DNA of 46,444 nt from an uncultured Prevotellaceae bacterium (GTDB lineage: Bacteria > Bacteroidota > Bacteroidia > Bacteroidales > Bacteroidaceae): positions 1 to 46,444 of the forward strand of contig CACWWZ010000021.1 of NCBI GenBank assembly GCA_902764705.1. Direction: 5' to 3'. This document shows positions 44,397 to 46,444 of this stretch, piece after piece. Positions within the stretch are counted from its first letter, which is position 1, and every line of letters starts with the position of its first letter. Made by a program: the position numbers and the translations under genes. The notes beneath the pieces were generated by a model that saw only the letters and a list, made by a program, of their open reading frames with translations, was not told the origin of the DNA and ran no database searches.

Positions 44397-45931
44397 AAAC
44401 GCAGCAGCTGTTCCATGTGTTCACGCGAATTACTCAGTCGGGGCACCTTATGCTGGCCGCCCAACTTACCACGCAACTTCAACCAGTCGTTAAAGAGTCC
44501 TGGGCGGGCCTCGATGATTTCCAGATGCTGCAGGGTGATGTCCTTATATCGCTTGGCCTCGTAATCGCTGTTCAGTTCCTGCAATTTCCGATCTAACAGG
44601 TCAGAGAACTGTGCCAAGTCGCTAGGCGACTTCGAGAATTCTATCAGCCACTGGTGACGGCACTTGGCATTGGCATCCATGAAGACGGGAGCGGCGGTAT
44701 ATTCCAGCACCTCAGCTCCCGTCTGCTCACAGGCATACGCCAGGCCCTGTTCGGCATTGTCGACGATAAGTTCCTCACCAAAGGCATTGATAAAGCTCTT
44801 GGTGCGTCCGCTAATCACGAACTTGTAGGGATTGGTGGATGTGAAACGGACGGTATCGCCAATCATGTAGCGCCACAATCCACACGACGTACTGATCAGC
44901 ATGGCATAGTTCTTGTCCTTCTCCACGCCCCACAGAGGAACGATACCCCCCTCCGTCTCCCCCATGGGGGAGTGACCTAAAGCCTCCCCTTGGGGAGGTT
45001 TGGAGGGGGTCTCCATAAACTCATAGAACACCCCGTAGTCCAGCATCAGCAGCATCGACTTATCCGTCGGGTCGTCCTGAATGCCAAAGAAGCCTTCGCT
45101 GGCATTATACGTCTCCATATAGTGCATATTGGGCGTGGTAATCAGTTGTTCATACTGCTTGCGATAGGGCGTAAAGGCCACACCGCCATGAAAGAACACC
45201 TCCAGATTCGGCCAGACCTCCTCCAAGTGCGTCTTACCCGTCATCTCCATCATGCAGTTCAGCACGGAGAGCATCCATGACGGTACGCCAGAGATATTTG
45301 TGACGTTTTTCGTCATGGCCTCGCGGGCAATGCGCTCGCGCTTCACTTCGAAATCGCTGAGCAGCGCTGTTTCCTTCTTGGGCACACGAACGAAATTCAC
45401 CAGCGGATTGATATTCTCAATGAGAATAGCACTGAGGTCACCCACCAGCGAGTCCTTCACATTATAGTTAGGCGCATGGCTACCGCCAAGAATCAGTCCC
45501 TTGCCGTCGAACATCCGCGACTGGGGATTGTTGCGCAGATAGAGAGTCACCGAGTCGCGTCCGCCAGCATAGTGAATTCTTTGCAGGCCCTCGCTGCTGA
45601 CGGGAATAAACTTCGACTTGTCGTTCGTCGTGCCGCTCGACTTGGCATACCATTTCACACGTCCCGGCCACAGCACATCCTGCTCACCATGACGCATACG
45701 GTCTATTTGTCCCTTCAGTTCCTCATAGCTGTTCACGGGATTCATCTTGACGAAATCGTCGTAGCTCTTCGTCGTGGCAAAGCCATGCTCACGACCATAT
45801 TCCGTATCCTTGCCACGGGCAATCAGATACTGCAACACAGCCCGCTGCAACTCCTCGCCGCAGGTCTGGTGCTTTTCCAATTCTCGCATGCGCGAGGTGA
45901 ATATATGTCTTACTAAACTTGTTATGCTCAT
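44384..45931 (-). CDS. GH3 auxin-responsive-promoter family protein (acyl-adenylate enzyme fold)
   Basis: The 515-residue protein matches the bacterial GH3 family (plant JAR1-like acyl-acid-amido synthetases). Features are KWYAKSSGTTNDKSKFIPVS (94-112, nucleotide-binding), LILGGSHAPNY, VTNISGVPSWML, FFHGGVAFTPYRKQY, YMETYNASEGFFGIQ, and YMIGDTVRFTSTNPYKFVISGRTKSFINAFGEE. The family adenylates a carboxylic acid and joins it to an amino acid; the bacterial substrate is unknown. Residues 307-329 are encoded by palindromic element copy B and interrupt the usual GVFYEF...VPLxxV loop. The last residues NEE and the stop lie in a satellite. A well-spaced promoter lies upstream. Confidence 0.92.
   Translation of the reverse strand: MSITSLVRHIFTSRMRELEKHQTCGEELQRAVLQYLIARGKDTEYGREHGFATTKSYDDFVKMNPVNSYEELKGQIDRMRHGEQDVLWPGRVKWYAKSSGTTNDKSKFIPVSSEGLQRIHYAGGRDSVTLYLRNNPQSRMFDGKGLILGGSHAPNYNVKDSLVGDLSAILIENINPLVNFVRVPKKETALLSDFEVKRERIAREAMTKNVTNISGVPSWMLSVLNCMMEMTGKTHLEEVWPNLEVFFHGGVAFTPYRKQYEQLITTPNMHYMETYNASEGFFGIQDDPTDKSMLLMLDYGVFYEFMETPSKPPQGEALGHSPMGETEGGIVPLWGVEKDKNYAMLISTSCGLWRYMIGDTVRFTSTNPYKFVISGRTKSFINAFGEELIVDNAEQGLAYACEQTGAEVLEYTAAPVFMDANAKCRHQWLIEFSKSPSDLAQFSDLLDRKLQELNSDYEAKRYKDITLQHLEIIEARPGLFNDWLKLRGKLGGQHKVPRLSNSREHMEQLLRLNEE
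44946..45013 (+). repeat. 68-bp palindromic element, copy B, translated in the GH3-family gene
   Basis: Hairpins CTCCCCCATGGGGGAG and CCTCCCCTTGGGGAGG are joined by GTGACCT inside outer inverted ends CCCCCCTCC and GGAGGGGG. Relative to its host gene it is inverted compared with copy A, and is read as TPSKPPQGEALGHSPMGETE. Confidence 0.85.
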
Positions 45932-45954
45932 TGCGTCATTTATAATACAATGTG

Positions 45955-45985
45955 CAAAGGTAGTGCAAATCGAATAAAATGCAAA
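45955..45985 (-). promoter_or_regulatory. Promoter of the GH3-family operon
   Basis: TTTG (45985-45982) and TACCTTTG (45962-45955) on the minus strand are separated by 19 bp, matching the Bacteroidetes -33/-7 consensus. The ATG at 45931 is 23 bp downstream. It may serve the GH3, lipoprotein, DUF3108, nuclease, ABC and CobD-like genes, since the gaps between them hold only satellites. Confidence 0.7.
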
Positions 45986-46046
45986 ATAAATTAGGATTTA
46001 TTTTCATTTTTGAGATGCAGCCTACATTCACCAAGGGTGAAAGTTA

Positions 46047-46121
46047 CGATTAAGTGAGGAAAAAACCAAATTTATTTAGGTTTTTTAGAACGTGAGAACG
46101 ATTAAGCGAGGAAAAAACCAA
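46047..46121. repeat. Two 23-bp direct repeats in the amidase/GH3 spacer
   Basis: CGATTAAGTGAGGAAAAAAC (from 46047) recurs as CGATTAAGCGAGGAAAAAAC (from 46099), each followed by CAA. They differ at one base and are spaced 52 bp apart. Between them lies an inverted AAAAACC/GGTTTTTT pair. The spacer holds no supported gene. Confidence 0.65.
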
Positions 46122-46146
46122 GCTCCCTCGCAAAAATGCGAGGGAG
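46122..46146 (-). terminator. Rho-independent terminator of the amidase gene
   Basis: CTCCCTCGC (46123-46131) and GCGAGGGAG (46138-46146) form a perfect 9-bp stem with a 6-base loop. On the minus strand it is followed by CTTGGTTTTTTCC. It lies 15 bp after the amidase stop. Confidence 0.85.
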
Positions 46147-46161
46147 TAATTTGTCGGTGCA

Positions 46162-46444
46162 TCATTTATCTGGCTGTAAGTCGGCATACTCCTGTGCTAC
46201 GTTCTTGTAGCCGGGACATTTCTTTCCAGGATTGAGGTCGCGGTGACCGACAATCAGTGCGCGGGGGTAACGCTGGTGGAGGTCTTCCAGCAGCTGTCGC
46301 AGGGCAGCCTTCTGTTCAGCCGTTCGCGTGTCGGCGGGTTGACCGCGGATGTCGAGCCCGCCCTCGTAGCAGACGCCTATCGAGTGGGCGTTGTGGTTCA
46401 CGCAGTGGGCGCCAATTTGACCTTCCGGACGGCCTGGCTCTATC
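46162..46444 (-). CDS. N-acetylmuramoyl-L-alanine amidase (Amidase_2), 5' end outside window
   Basis: The last 93 codons of a gene enter from the right edge, reading EPGRPEGQIGAHCVNHNAHSIG... The residues GAHCVNHNAHSIGVCYEGG and the later IVGHRDLNPGKKCPGY carry the second and third zinc ligands (His and Cys) of T7-lysozyme-like amidases, which cleave the lactoyl-peptide bond of peptidoglycan. The first ligand would be upstream of the window. The closing segment VAQEYADLQPDK and a strong terminator show that the 3' end is intact. Many Bacteroidales amidases of this type derive from prophage or conjugative-element lysis genes, but no such element is visible here. Confidence 0.88.
   Translation of the reverse strand, partial: IEPGRPEGQIGAHCVNHNAHSIGVCYEGGLDIRGQPADTRTAEQKAALRQLLEDLHQRYPRALIVGHRDLNPGKKCPGYKNVAQEYADLQPDK

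Noticed and set aside
44946-45013. Frameshift or pseudogene in the GH3-family gene
   Set aside because: The odd segment is in frame and flanked by intact family motifs on both sides. It is an insertion, not a disruption.

Overview
The window looks like chromosomal DNA from a gut or rumen Bacteroidales bacterium, most likely Prevotella or Segatella. This rests on the SusC/SusD/SusE/SusF outer-membrane glycan system, tandem Mfa1/FimA-type fimbrillin lipoproteins, DUF3575, DUF4292 and DUF3108 family proteins, an auxin-responsive GH3-family protein, a DPE2-like MalQ with CBM20 domains, TAnnTTTG-type -7 promoter boxes, and A-rich rather than Shine-Dalgarno leaders. No rRNA, tRNA, CRISPR array, integrase or transposase was seen.

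Layout. (1) 1-7434, minus strand: a fimbrial operon. A membrane-spanning TPR/AraC regulator lies upstream of a DUF3575/OmpA-like/TPR outer-membrane protein and two very large fimbrillin lipoproteins; the last runs off the left edge. A run of ten G residues sits just upstream of the regulator's promoter and is a phase-variation candidate. (2) 7647-11335, minus: acyl-CoA synthetase, prfB (RF2), a 47-residue membrane protein and a CYTH phosphatase. (3) 11434-12483, plus: argE. (4) 12487-17149, minus: a dut-TPR-DUF4292-EnvC cell-envelope operon. (5) 17293-37790: a starch/maltodextrin utilisation locus in two divergent arms. The minus arm is lacI, sugar MFS transporter, malQ, GH97 glucosidase, an SF1 helicase and type I pullulanase. 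The plus arm is susC, susD, susE, susF and an OmpA-family protein. A perfect 16-bp palindrome lies between the arms and is the likely LacI-family operator. SusC/D/E/F would bind and import maltodextrins, GH97 and pullulanase would trim them in the periplasm, the MFS carrier would move maltose across the inner membrane, and MalQ would process it in the cytoplasm. No SusG-type surface amylase is present. (6) 37885-45931, minus: periplasmic cyclophilin, a CobD/HisC-like PLP enzyme, a FecE/BtuD-like ABC ATPase, a PD-(D/E)XK nuclease, a DUF3108 protein, an Ig-like lipoprotein and a GH3-family enzyme. (7) The right edge holds the 3' end of an N-acetylmuramoyl-L-alanine amidase with a strong terminator.

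The most striking layer is repeat DNA that has moved into genes. A 68-bp palindromic element occurs twice, in opposite orientation relative to the host genes, and is translated in frame inside the ABC ATPase and the GH3-family protein. A different palindromic element is translated in the central loop of the MFS transporter. Short 7-8 bp satellites fill most gaps in the right-hand part and also encode the hydrophobic cores of two signal peptides. One lipoprotein's 5' end is bracketed by a perfect 32-bp inverted repeat built from such a satellite. This resembles Rickettsia palindromic elements, where selfish repeats are tolerated as coding sequence, and is the best candidate here for an under-described system.
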